From contig AP025055.1 in NCBI GenBank assembly GCA_036186865.1, positions 8,546,019-8,610,018 of the forward strand: a DNA stretch of 64,000 nt. Reading direction: 5' to 3'. This DNA is from Eustoma russellianum (lineage: Eukaryota; Streptophyta; Magnoliopsida; Gentianales; Gentianaceae). The position numbers and the translations under genes are program-made. Positions 21,567 to 33,600 of this stretch are shown here, in pieces (position 1 is the first letter of the stretch; each line of letters starts with the position of its first letter). The notes beneath the pieces are model-generated. The model saw nothing but the letters and a program-made list of their open reading frames with translations. It was not told the DNA's origin and did no database searches.

Positions 21567-23516
21567 ATGCGACATTATGCATGTGTTATCGTTGACGATT
21601 TTTCTTGCTATACATGGACTTTATTTCTTGAAAATAAAGATGATAGTGCCGTTGAGATTGCTAAATTAATAAAACAACTTGAAAATGAATATGGTTTAAA
21701 TGTGAAAAAGATTAGAAGCGGTAGAGGCGGCGAATTTAAAAATAAGGACATGATTGCATTTTGTGAAGAAAAAGGTATTAAACACGAGTTTTCACCACAT
21801 AGAACACCATAATTAAACAGAGTAGTAGAAAGAAAGAATAGGGCATTATAAGAAATTGCAAGAATCATGTTATGTGAAAATAATTTGTCTAAATTTTGTG
21901 GGCAGAAGCCGTAAATTGTGCATGCTATATAGTTAACCGATTAACGATTAGAAAGAAAATAAACAAAACCCCTTATGAAATTTTGAATGATGGCATGCCT
22001 AAGATTGACTATTTTTGTGGGTTTGGTTGTAAATGCTATATATTAAACACAAAACATAATCTAGATAAATTTGAGTCTAAACCCATTGAATGCATCTTTG
22101 TTGGATATTCTTTGAATTCTAAGGCATATAGATATTATGATCCTATCACTAGACAGATTTTAGAATCTATTCATGTGCAATTTAATGAAATTGGTGACTA
22201 TGAAATAAATAAATAATATGATGATGATTTTGAACTGAAGCCCGTGTTAGATGATATAGAAGAAAATATCGTACATGACGAACACAACATACTAGAAATG
22301 CATGAAAACTTAGAAAATAATCAACCAAGATGGCATAGGGATCACCCACACAGCCTCATCATAGGCGACATAACATAAGGTGTACGACCACGTAGAAGAA
22401 TAAATCAAGATGAAATAAATCAATTCCATGCTATGGTATCTGAAATAGAACCCAAGAATGTGTTTGATGCTTTGAATAATTCTTCTTGGATTGACGCTAT
22501 GTATGATGAACTAAATCAATTCATAAGAAAAGATGTGTGGAACTAATCCGAATTCGAGATGTCTATGGTTGGTGAGTTAAATTATTTTCTTGGCTTGCAA
22601 ATTAAGCAAACTAGTAAAGGCATACATATAAGTCAAGTTAAATACGTAAATGATATGATAAAGAAGTTTAACTTTGAAAACTTAAAACCATCTCCCACCA
22701 CTATGTGTGTAACCATTAAACTTGATAAAGATGAAAATGGGAAAGACTTTGATAATGGTTTGTATAGGTCTATGATTGGTTCTTTGATTTATTTACTGCA
22801 AGTAGACCCGATATCATGTTTAGTATTTGTATGTGTGCTCGTTTTCAAAGGAACCCTAAAGTGTCACACTATAATGATGTAAAAATTACTGCAAGTAGAC
22901 CCGATATCATGTTTAGTATTTGTATGTGTGCTCGTTTTCAAAGGAACCCTAAAGTGTCACACTATAATGATGTAAAAAGGATATTTCGGTACATTAAGCA
23001 TACTCCCACATTAGAAATTTGGTATGATAAAAACCGTGAATTCAACTTGCATGCCTATACTAATGCGGATTATAGCGGATGTAAAATAGATAGAAAAAGC
23101 ACAAAAGGTACATGTCAATTCATCGACAATTCATATCTTGGTTTTCAAAAAAGTAAGCTAGTGTAGCATTATCTACCACTGAAGCAGAATACATGGCACT
23201 TACTCTTTGTTGCACACAACTATTATGGCTAAAATAAAAACTATCAGATTTTGGAATAGTTGTAAATTGCATCCCTATATATTGTGATAGTATGAGTGCA
23301 ATTAACTTGTCTAAGAACCCTGTTTTACATTCTAAAGCAAAACGTATAGAGGTACAATATCACTTTCTTCATGATTCTGTAAATAGTGGTGATATCGTTA
23401 TAGAACATGTCCGTACTGAAGCACAAGTAGCCGATATATTCACAAAAGCACTTAATCAAGGCACGTATGAAAATTTACGCTCAAAATTAGGCATGCTTTC
23501 TGTTGATATGCTATAA
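21567..23516 (+). pseudogene. Sire-B Pol remnant (INT, RT end, RH)
   Basis: Integrase core from HYACVIVDDFS (about 21573) to the Pol middle at about 22540, then a jump to EMSMVGELNYFLGLQI (late RT), then RNase H with NADYSGCK and TTEAEYMAL, ending SKLGM near 23500. Stops include TAA 21810-21812, at the same integrase codon as in Sire-A, plus several others and frame changes. A 93-bp in-frame tandem duplication sits in the RT-RH connection. Confidence 0.88.
22795..22980 (+). repeat. 93-bp tandem duplication in Sire-B
   Basis: ACTGCAAGTAGACCCGATAT... to ...GATGTAAAAA occurs twice, head to tail, essentially identical. 93 bp is 31 codons, so the frame is kept across the duplication. Confidence 0.93.
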
Positions 23517-23566
23517 ACTGCTATTTCTTTCCATTCTTGCTTATACTTTTGATTACATTTACAAAA

Positions 23567-23730
23567 TAAAGAGGGAGAGAAAAGCATGATTTAATGGGAA
23601 GAGAAGCATGATTTAAGGGGGAGCATGATATTATGAAATTTAAATTTTAAATTTGTGCATAATTGTAGGGGGAGCGATCACATTTAAATCATGATTAAAT
23701 ACTATTTTGCAAATCATCAAAAGGGGGAGA
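23567..23730 (+). other. Polypurine tracts of Sire-B
   Basis: Degenerate array: GAGGGAGAGA, ATGGGAAGAG, AAGGGGGAGC, TAGGGGGAGC and AAAAGGGGGAGA, the last next to the 3' LTR. Confidence 0.75.
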
Positions 23731-23731
23731 T

Positions 23732-26143
23732 TGTTGAGAAATCGGGGTTTGAGTGATTTGAAAATGCATGATTTAAATGTTACGTGCTTGCGGAATGCAT
23801 GAAATAAGTGTTACTTGATATATGCAAGTGATAAAAATGCTTTACATATTTATATATAATGTTGTCGTACTAACGTGCCATGAAGTGTTAAAGCTTACAT
23901 CATATGATAAAAATTTGTTGTCTTTATACTAGTTCATTAAGTGAAGTGCTTAAGTTAATGAACTAACTAGTTCATTAAATGAAGACATATCTGGAGAAAG
24001 CTATATGAAAACAAACTTGAAATGGAAAGTCTCCTCATCTCATTCAAACTCACATGCCACATACATACATATCTTTCGTATACAAATTTTTTAAAGACAC
24101 ACTATGTACATATGTCCCAACGTTCTACTAACACGTCATATATATTATAAGCATACGTCGACGTCACACCATTATATATACCTCATATTTATGAGTACAT
24201 ACAGGTCTCATATCATATATTACAATTCATAGTGACATCAAAATTATAACGACATGTCACAAGGTCATAAACCAAAAATTGTCGTATCGGATAACTACCG
24301 AAACTTCACCGACATGTCACGTACTTACTATATAAATATGGCCAGCCTATATACACCAAAAATAATCAAAACGTTCATGCTCCACGTGTCATATTTAGCC
24401 CCAAAGTCAAACAATGTCTACACACATCAATCACCCACAATTTACCCTTAATTTGTGGAAAATTCAAACTCATTATTTAAGGCACATGGCGTTTTTGAAC
24501 ATCAGCCATAGCAGCTGAAAATACACTTTATTTTATGTAGGTTATGTGTGACATAATATATATTACATGTCTAAGAAGTTTGAGGTTAATCGGAAAAAAA
24601 TCGCATAAGCGACGAAAGTCGAAAATTTGATTTTCTACACTTAGGGATACATGAAAACGTTTTGGCCTTGATGTCATATGTATCTAGACATTTTTTACAG
24701 ATTCAAGACATATTAGAGTGTTCTAGAAAAATTAAATTAGGGCTGATTGTAATTTACCATGTGTGTGAAGATTGTGCATCATTATGTGGCAAAATGTACC
24801 AAAAGAGAATTCAGCACATGTGCAGCTGAATATCACATGCCTATGACACCTTCTTGGAGCCTAGGTGGAGCTTATTTGGCACTTTAATTTGTGGAGGATA
24901 TACCACACATGATTGGTGACATTGAAGAGGGTAACAGACAAGGAAACATTTCAAATAAACCGCATGCTGAAATTTCAGCACATGGCTTCTCTTTTGGCCG
25001 ATTTTTATCATTCAATCTTGCACCAATTTCTTCCAAAATTATGGGGGAATCATACCATGATTAATTGGAAATTAACCACCTTGATTTTAAGCATGTGTTT
25101 CAGGTTTTTAAGAAGAACTTCCAGCTCATTTAAGGAGTGCCAAGGTGGATTAAAGATAGCCTATCAAGAAGTGACAACTAGGCAAAGACAAGTTATTCGT
25201 CCAATCGCGTTACTCCAAGTAAGTAAGGTTGTGTCATTATTTATACAAAGTAATCTTCCAATGGTATTCAAGACAATTTTCAAGGAAGACTCCAACCCTA
25301 GGTGGGCGGCCAACAAACTATAAATTGAGGCAAAGATAATTCAAGCAAGGCTAAGAAAAGTGCATATTCTTACAAGTTCAAAGCAAGACTACTCTCTTCT
25401 TCTCCCATTCTTTTCTCTTGCTCTTAGTCTCAAGCCTATCATACATATCTTCCACATACTATATAGGCTTTGTATAAACCACCCACATGCGTTCATCTCG
25501 TGTAAAAGGTTGATCAAGATGTGATCAAACCTTCATTTGTTTGGTGATGGTGTTCGTGTTGTTGTGTTTGTTTGTTTGATTGTAAAAGGGTGGTGTTGGT
25601 GTTTAACTCCAGTCACTCTTGTGTCAAGGTGCTATTTGTGATTAGTGAATACCGAGGAAGGTGTCCTTGAAGACTGGAGTATGTTGTTTTAACTGAACCA
25701 GTATAAAAATCTCGGTGTTATTTACTTTCAGCACTTTTGCTTTCAGTTTCCAGTTTACTGCACCGTTTTCATACTCACGAGAAAAATAGCAAACATTTTT
25801 CAAAAATCACAAAAATGTGCAAAAATGAACGTTTTTCATTTCGGATAGCAGTTTCTGACAGATTGACGCAATCTGTGCAAAAATGTGTTTTCAAGGGGTT
25901 AGGCTTGGAAATTTAATCTGAAATTTTTGTGAGACACTCATAACATCTGTGAGGACATCTTTAACAAATTTTATAATTTTTGGAGGTCTACAATTAGGTT
26001 ATCTAGATAAATCAAATCAGGATATTAAAACAGAAACTGTTTTCAAAAGTGAGTTATTTGGTCCAAAAAATTTTAAAAACCGAATTTTCCACACTCACTA
26101 TTCAATCCCCCCTCCATTCTAGTGGTGCTATACAGGTTCTACA
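23732..26143 (+). repeat. Sire-B 3' LTR
   Basis: TGTTGAGAAATCGGGG to GTTCTACA. Clearly related to the Sire-A LTR but strongly diverged and shorter. Contains GCATGCTGAAATTTCAGCAC near 24962, the palindrome motif shared by the family. Confidence 0.9.
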
Positions 26144-27540
26144 ATGTATTCCCACGCATACATCACGGTCGGGACCTAGCATATCTCATTTGTTCTTTGC
26201 CAATGACCTTTTACTCTTTGGTGTTGCCACTAACCAGCAAGCTGAAGTGATGGAGCATATTTTGCGGGAATCGTGTTATACATCGGGCCAAAGTGTTAGT
26301 GTTAAAAAATCACAAGTATTGATATCCAAGGATATTGCAAATCAATTTGTCCCAGAAGCCTTTGCACTTCTAGGACTCCAATGCACCTTTGACATTGGCT
26401 CCTACCTCGGCATGCCATTATTATTTGGACGTGGGGGGGGAGAAATCATACGCATACATTCTCGATAAATTCAGGTCTCGGTTGGGAGCATGGCAAGTGA
26501 AATATTTGTCACAAGCGGCCCAGTACCTCTTAAGCAGAGCGTAGTGTCTTTGATGCCCACTTATGCCATGCAAACCGTGCGCCTACCTGCTGGCCTACTT
26601 GACGAGATTGATAAGCTGACATGCCGTTTTTCTGCGATGACAATGACCAGTGTAGTCCTTCCATTGGTGCTCGTGGGATAAAATTTGTCGGCCTAAGATA
26701 GAGGTGGTTTGGGAATTAAATGGTTGAGAGATATGAACCTGGTCATGCTTGCCAAACTTGGCTGGCAAATTTTGACTCCGCCCGACATTCTTTGGGTTCA
26801 GGTTATACAAATACGGGAATGTATTTACGGGAAGTTCAAGGTAAAAACCTCAGTCTTATAAAGGCACATTAAATCCTCCCTCCCACTTCTACGTGCAGGC
26901 CTAGAGTCATCAAATATACTGAATTCTGGAGCACAGAAGCAGTCAACGTGGATTGGCACATCATCTGGTAGATTTACGGTATCAAGCGTGTACAAGCTTC
27001 AGATCTCACACACTATTCCAGCCGCTACTTGTGAATGGGATTCCATATAGGCAATGAAAGGACCTTTGCGGTTGAACATATTTCTTTGGCAGGTACACAA
27101 CGATTACATTCTGAGTGCACACTTTCTCTTCTCTAGGCATATTACACCAAACCCTCGATGTCGTCTTTGTGGCCGTCCAAGAGAAGATACGAGACATGCA
27201 CTTCGTGATTGCTCGTGGGCTATTAAAGTATAGCGAAATCTTATAGACCCGACTATGTGGACATCCTTCGTGAGGGTCGATGACATCAAGGCATGGCTTC
27301 TGGCAAATGTGACCGATTCGAAGCAACACAGTAATACAGATACAGAATGGAGGTACATCTTTCATGAAGCAATACACTGAATTTAGTTTTGGCAAAATCA
27401 GGTCGTACATGGTGGCACAACTCAACTCCCGCATGTTTGGCAAGTCTGCCGTGAATTTCTCTGGAAGACTAGAAAATTGTTCGTTGCTTGTTGTGTAAAT
27501 ACTGCATATACTGAAAATAATAGTAGGGAGTAACATAGCA
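26144..27540 (+). mobile_element. L1-type LINE fragment (ORF2 C-terminal half), degraded
   Basis: Begins abruptly at the Sire-B LTR edge. RT with HLFFANDLLLFG (FADD motif with Asn for the first Asp) near 26185, then the plant LINE continuation SVKKSQVLIS and YLGMPLLFGR; zf-RVT region with GPLRLNIFLWQV and CRLCGRPREDTRHALRDC near 27060-27215. Multiple frame changes and stops. An A-run at 27600-27609 may mark the old tail. The upstream half is not in the window. Confidence 0.85.
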
Positions 27541-30500
27541 GACGTTATCATGTATGTTGAAATTTTTTCCATGATATAGAAATGACGGATCCTTTTTGCA
27601 AAAAAAAAGGTGGGGATTCTCTCGTATTTAAAATGGATTGCAATCAAAGATACATTTGCATACCAAGAAGTGAAGAGAGTAGGGTTTCTTGGAAATATTC
27701 ATATTGTACTGTATATAAAACTAAATACTACTATTAGTATTTAATTCGCATAAATCACATCATCCAAACCAGTATGAAAAATAACAGAATACGGTAAAAA
27801 TGATATGCAAATCCGGAAGGAGTTTAGGACTCTTGGCCTTTAAATTGAATTGTTCCGGTCTACTGTGCCCAACCAGTAATGGCAACCACCTACTAAGATA
27901 CAACGGCACCTGTTCAGATGAATGGCATACAGGTGAATGGCATTACAGCAGTCTGAATTTCAGGGATCTGTCTTCTCTTCAAAACGGACAAACTATCTTG
28001 CTATATGGATGCGAATGTAATATGCAAAGGAGAAGAAGAGAGAATTTTATGTGTGTAGAAATGATCAGCCATGGTAGGCCTTTTATAGGCAATTTAAGGA
28101 GGTTGTTCAGCTTATATAAGAGCTTTAAATAGAAACAACTACGCGTTTGTTATAACAAATCACAACTACGATTTAAAATCATAAAGCAGGTTAGAATAGA
28201 GGATATTATCCTCAGTTCTGTTGAGGAGAAGAAACTGTCTGATCGAGCTGTGGGTCAGAGGCCTGAACCGCATACAGAGAGGTCTGACCGCGAAATGGGC
28301 CGTGAAGAGGGGAAGGATTGGGCCGTGGAGACAAGGGTTGAAGCCCTTCTAAAAATTATTTTATATAGATAATAAGAAGGAAATTTTTATAAAACCATAA
28401 ACTTTAGAAGTAACTTAGACAGCCGGGGGCGACCATGAGTGATCAATTTGATGGGCCTGAGTCCTCCTTCTGCATAAGTGCTATGCCCAAAGGGAGCACC
28501 TTTAGCCCCAACCTTAGGTATATTTGGTGACAATTCTTTCCTTCATAACCAATGTGATTTTCACACAAGTGGTATTAACACAGTGTTCTTTCAAAGAGCC
28601 ACATCCCCTAATTCAACAATTTTTACTCCCACCTTAAACATTAGTTTTTTATTTATTCGGTGTCAAAATTGAATGCTTTAAAAACCTAAAATCAACTACT
28701 GGTTACGTATATGATTATAAGCCCAATAATTTTTATTTTTAATTAATGAAACCTAATCGTAACTAAGCCAAAGATGGCTGCTCAACATGCTTTTATGATT
28801 AGAAATGATTCGAGTTAACCCAATTTTGTCTAACAGTTTTTGTGATATCACATATGGCCATCGAATATGCGAATGACAAAAATTAATCGCCGTTATAGAT
28901 TTAATTCTGTTTTATCGCAACGATTATGTTGTAACTGGAAATGAATTTGATGAATTACTTGTAGAAGCTAGGCACAGAACCTTTGAAAGTTTGAGGGCGT
29001 AATTGGTAATTGAGATCCAAATACTCTGAGCTGAGGTAGCAGGTTACAATGATGTTACACTTATTATTCTAAAGTGAGGCTTAGTGCATCTAAATCTCCA
29101 ACAAGGATATGTCAGAGTTCAACTTCAAACTTCAACCTCAAACATTCGACAAGTGATCAAATTGCTAAGCCTCAAATCCCAAGAATGGAGATAAATCAGC
29201 ATTCAGCCATGAAGATGATCCATCTTCTGTTTGTTTCTCATCTTTAAGCTTTATGCATATCATATTATATATAAGCATATGATATTGGAGGGTTAGTGCC
29301 ATTTAGACAAACGAATGCCTATAACATCAGGCCTCACGGCCAGGTCACGTACTTAAGTCATCATGACAGCATACATGCAAATAAACTAATAACAAGTGGG
29401 TAGAAGTCCAAATCATTGGAAATCCAATGAACTAATAACAAGTTGTCGAAGATAGATAAGCAAGAAATTAACACAGCGGGGCAGCATGAAATGCAGTCCA
29501 AAGTCCAAACCACCCAACTGTTGGTCTAAAGTCCAAACCACCCAACTGCATGTCTGTTTCTTTTGCTTTATTTCCTCTTTTCCTATCATTCAGGTCTTCC
29601 AATAAGCTCTCAGCTTACGCACTTAAAATCCTTCAAACATATGAAGAGAAAAGATCCTTGATAGAGTCAGAAGAAAAGAAAAATATGTCGGACAAAATAA
29701 AGGAAATCCCATTTTATGCCGAAAGACCGGAGACCTAAAAAGGATTCCGGTTGGCAAAATGATTCTGACATAACGTTAAATGCAGCCATTTTTTAAAAAG
29801 ATGTATGCCTTACTACAAACAGAAGCACCTCCAATAAAACTTACGAACATGTTAGTATTTGAAAACCCATTGATGGATAGCCTCCATATGGCACTGAAGT
29901 GAACCTTGCTAAAGAGAGTCAGACAATGCAAGTTCCTGGAAACAAATAGCCTAACTCGCAAGATAAATATTCAGGCACAGAAAAAGAGGGGGGGGGGGGA
30001 CTTCAATGTTCTGGTACTATAAATGAATGAGAGAATTTATATTTCAGATCACAATGAGTTCATTTCATAAGTAGGACGCTAAGTGAAAATCAAATCTGGC
30101 ATGAAAGAAACTAGAGATGTAATAACTCTTACAGTTTGATATTATTATGTTGAACGGTGAACTAGCAAAACTTTGAAGGCACCAAACTGAAATTAAGAAC
30201 AATGGGAATATCCTTAACACGACAAATTGCATAAAAACTGGGGCTGAAGAAGGATGGCTTCAGCATCTCTAATTACTTCTGGGCGAAGAGAAGGGAATAT
30301 GAGAAGACTGACTGCACAGAAGGAGAAGGCGTAAATTTAATCTACGAGCCACTGATGCTATAACAACAAATGTTCAAGTATACGTGACATTAAACACAAA
30401 TTCTAATGGAAGTATCACGGTTACACTCAAAATGATAAACCTGCTGCTTGTTTCTTCTGTCTTCTGCAATCGATCCTCAAACTTCAAGTACTTAATAAGC

Positions 30501-30563
30501 GAGTCAGTCTCATGATAGCAAATCTACCATCTGATGTTTATGTTTCACTGAAGGTGCCGATCG
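27541..30563. other. 3' flank of PRPL9, no second gene recognised
   Basis: AT-rich sequence with short frames only. The part just below 30563 (about 30200-30563) is probably the PRPL9 3' UTR, inferred from position. A 110-codon frame at 27800-28132 has no motif I recognise. An 11-G run lies at about 29989-29999. Confidence 0.5.
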
Positions 30564-30684
30564 TTAATTGGCAAAGACATTTACTCTTACTCGAGCAGTC
30601 ACATCTGGATGAAGCTTTAATTCTGCTATATATTCTCCCGTTTCCCGAATCTCAGGAAGAGAAACAATTCTTTTATCCACATCC
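30564..30684 (-). CDS. PRPL9: PRPL9 exon 6
   Basis: 121 nt after TTTTTAG; encodes DVDKRIVSLPEIRETGEY to NVFAN, then TAA at 30566-30564. Confidence 0.95.
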
Positions 30685-33600
30685 CTAAAAGTCAACATCA
30701 AATGACAGCACGGTAAAGAACTTTCAAATCATAGGATGATTTAATTCTATCTCACCAAATTTCTCAGGAAAAGTTAATCAATATAAGAAATGGAAAAGGT
30801 AACATGGTAAAAGGGCTAAAGCAATTAAGCTGCTTCTCCTAGATTTTCTGCACGCTAAGAAAAGGCCAGGTAACCCAGACGAAATTTTCACACAACATTC
30901 TTTTTTATGATGCAAAACCTCTGCTAATCCTCTAGGATCTGGGGGCAGAAAATCCCTTATGGGCCACTGGTTTTTCTGAAAGCTAAACTTACCATGAGGC
31001 AAAGTTATTCTGAGAATCAAATTTGTAACATTTCTTCCATTAGAAAGCATAGCGCACAATTATTCTACATCGTAATTTTTGAAGTTCTGGTACATTCTTC
31101 ATTTAGTAATATTGGATTAGTAAGAGGAAAGAGCTGCAGCAAAACTTGATCCAAGTGATCTGGTGTCTTTACCCATAAAAATGGAATACCTTGATCTACC
31201 ACTAATGTGTTGCTAGCTTTCTTGACCCAACAAGTGATTCAACAACAGGCAACAATGCCTTGGAAGGGCGGATGGAATAGAAAGGTCAGGTGCTCTGAGA
31301 GGTTTGGAATTTTTCTGGTAGGCAAAAGGTTAAAGTACCCTTTATCTTATAATTTTTCTCCAGTTGAGCCTAACTTTGGAAAGCAAGATGGTTATTATAC
31401 TTCACGTAATCTTTTTTTTTTTTTTTTGGTGAAATTACATATGGAACCATCTGGTGTCATCAAACTATGTCAACCTCTATGTTGAAAATTTGACCTCTTG
31501 TGGTTTCAACACTCTACGGTCTCCCCCAACCACAAATACTGTTGCCTCATTTATCCCAGATGCCTTAAAAATGAATGAACTATCATTTTATGGCAGATGG
31601 CACATTTATTCAAAAGAAGCAACCTTTCTTTCTTTTCTTTTCTCTTTTTGTTTTGTAAATAAAGAAACAAGTTAATCTCAGAAGTATCATTCTCTCTCTC
31701 TCTACCTTAAACCAGTCCCGACCTCTATAACTGCCAGTGAATTAAGAATTCCTCCTGTTCTTTAATTCCTTTCAATATTCAAGCGTTCCAACCGAAGTTT
31801 GGTGGATGATTCCAGGATAAAAGGTGGTGCAAGTGAGAGAGGGGGGTGGGGAGCGGAAATGGAGGGGGTTTGCCCCCTCCCTTGAAGAATTCTTTTCGAA
31901 ATCTACACTGACATTTTAGACTCTAGGAAATTCTGGTAGTTTTTCCAGAAATAGTTGACAAGACCTTAACATTAGGTTGCTAAATCGGAGTTCCCATCCA
32001 TTCATTTGACTATTTATCTGTGTTTTGTTTATTAACACGCATGTTTTCAAGTGTTTCACGTATGCGTTTATGTTCACATGTATGTTTGTGTCGTGTTTTG
32101 TACATGTTCTTGCTATTTTTTCTGCCTGATAGGCCACCGTACTACAATTAAGAAAAGCTAAGAGGGTGCAAATCAAATTTGACCATGCCTATGTCCTTCA
32201 AGATTCTTCATGTCAATTCCATTCCATCAAATCTCAGCCAGCAAAAAATGGGAAAGGAAAAAAAAATATTGGGAGAGAAGAGAAGAAAAATCCAACACTG
32301 GATTCACACTGGCATGATATCTTGACCATTCTTGTTCTCATTTAAAACCACAATGAAAGATTTGAGCACTTATTGTTTCAAGTGGAATATTTAAAAAGAC
32401 ACCAATTGGGGAAAAAATTGAAACAAAACCAAAAAAGCATTACTGCCATGAATAGATAAAATCCTCATAAGCTTCCTTGTACTACACAAAAAAGGACGTA
32501 TTGCAGACCTTCCCACATCCTACACCCTTTTTCCTCCTGCTTTCTTATTTTTCTGGGGCTCAATAGCATTTAATAGAGTTGAGAACAAACTTAAATATTT
32601 CCGATGTTATTAAACGCAACATAAATTTACAAACTACTATAGATTCAGTACTCTTTAAACAGGAAATAAGCAAGCATTCACATGCGTATTGTAACACGCA
32701 AAGTTTAGCAAGTACCTCTGCAGTTGCGCCTTTATTATGTCAACAAGATCTTGGGCAGTAACACTGCAACAAAAAGAAGTAGAAATGAGTTATCTTCCGA
32801 AACATTGAGAGAGAAGGATTACAAACTGGTGGAAAGATTGAGTGTTTAGTTCTGTGGAAATGAGTCACCTTCCGAAAATCTGCTTTCCTTTTCCACCTTT
32901 GCGCTTCACTTTGAAAGCCCCAACAGTTTCAAAAACTAGAGCCAGCTGTTGTGCTTCTTCTTTTACCTGCACGGAGTTTGACTTCTTGTGAGTATTTTCG
33001 GCCAGCAGGATTTGTGAGGAAACTGAATTTTCCTTCATTGATCTTTCCATAAAAGTGTTACAGAATATATACAATTCTTACTATTCATCCCATCATTAAA
33101 GGGATATTATCCTCCTACCTTCAATGCAATAAAAACCGGTCATTAAGCCCCTATTTACTACCTTTACAAAACTGAAAATCTTCCTATTAACTACCCTTAA
33201 TTTCCTCTTACAATTAAGCATCTCATTTACAACATACAATAATTACAAACAATTCATCATGGCCTAAACTCTTGCTGCCGTTTTCCATGGTTGATGCCCC
33301 TAGTGTTTAGTACGGCTGCATCAATCACGGCAAGAGGGTTCCCACACTCCCCCTCAAGCTGAAATGTAGATGTTGCTCATGCCCAGCTTGCTAATTAGTC
33401 CCTCGAAGGCCGGCCTGTGAAGTCCTTTTGTTAACACATCCGCCACTTGTTGTTTGGTAGGAATATAAATCATAGTGAAACTTTTGTCATCAATTTTTTC
33501 TCGAATAAAGTGACGATCTACTTCGACACGCTTAGTACGATCGTGATGAACAGGATTATGAGCAATGCTTACAGCAGCCTTATTGTCACAGTATAACCGA

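Larger units (their letters stand above)
21541..26143 (+). mobile_element. Sire-B: deleted Sirevirus, host of Gypsy-A
   Basis: The last 26 bp of a Sirevirus 5' LTR (21541-21566, TTCTAGTGGTGCC...CTACA) run straight into integrase sequence, so PBS, gag, protease and the integrase N-terminus are missing. A second deletion removes most of RT at about 22545. RNase H, repeated PPTs and a 2412-bp 3' LTR follow. The rest of the 5' LTR should lie left of the window, beyond Gypsy-A. The right flank is L1-type LINE sequence. Confidence 0.88.

Noticed and set aside
27006..27647. 213-codon minus-strand open frame
   Set aside because: Antisense to the degraded L1 ORF2, whose zf-RVT motifs read on the plus strand; no motif in the minus frame.
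27800..28132. 110-codon frame as a host gene
   Set aside because: No recognisable domain, splice pattern or codon signal; left as flank.
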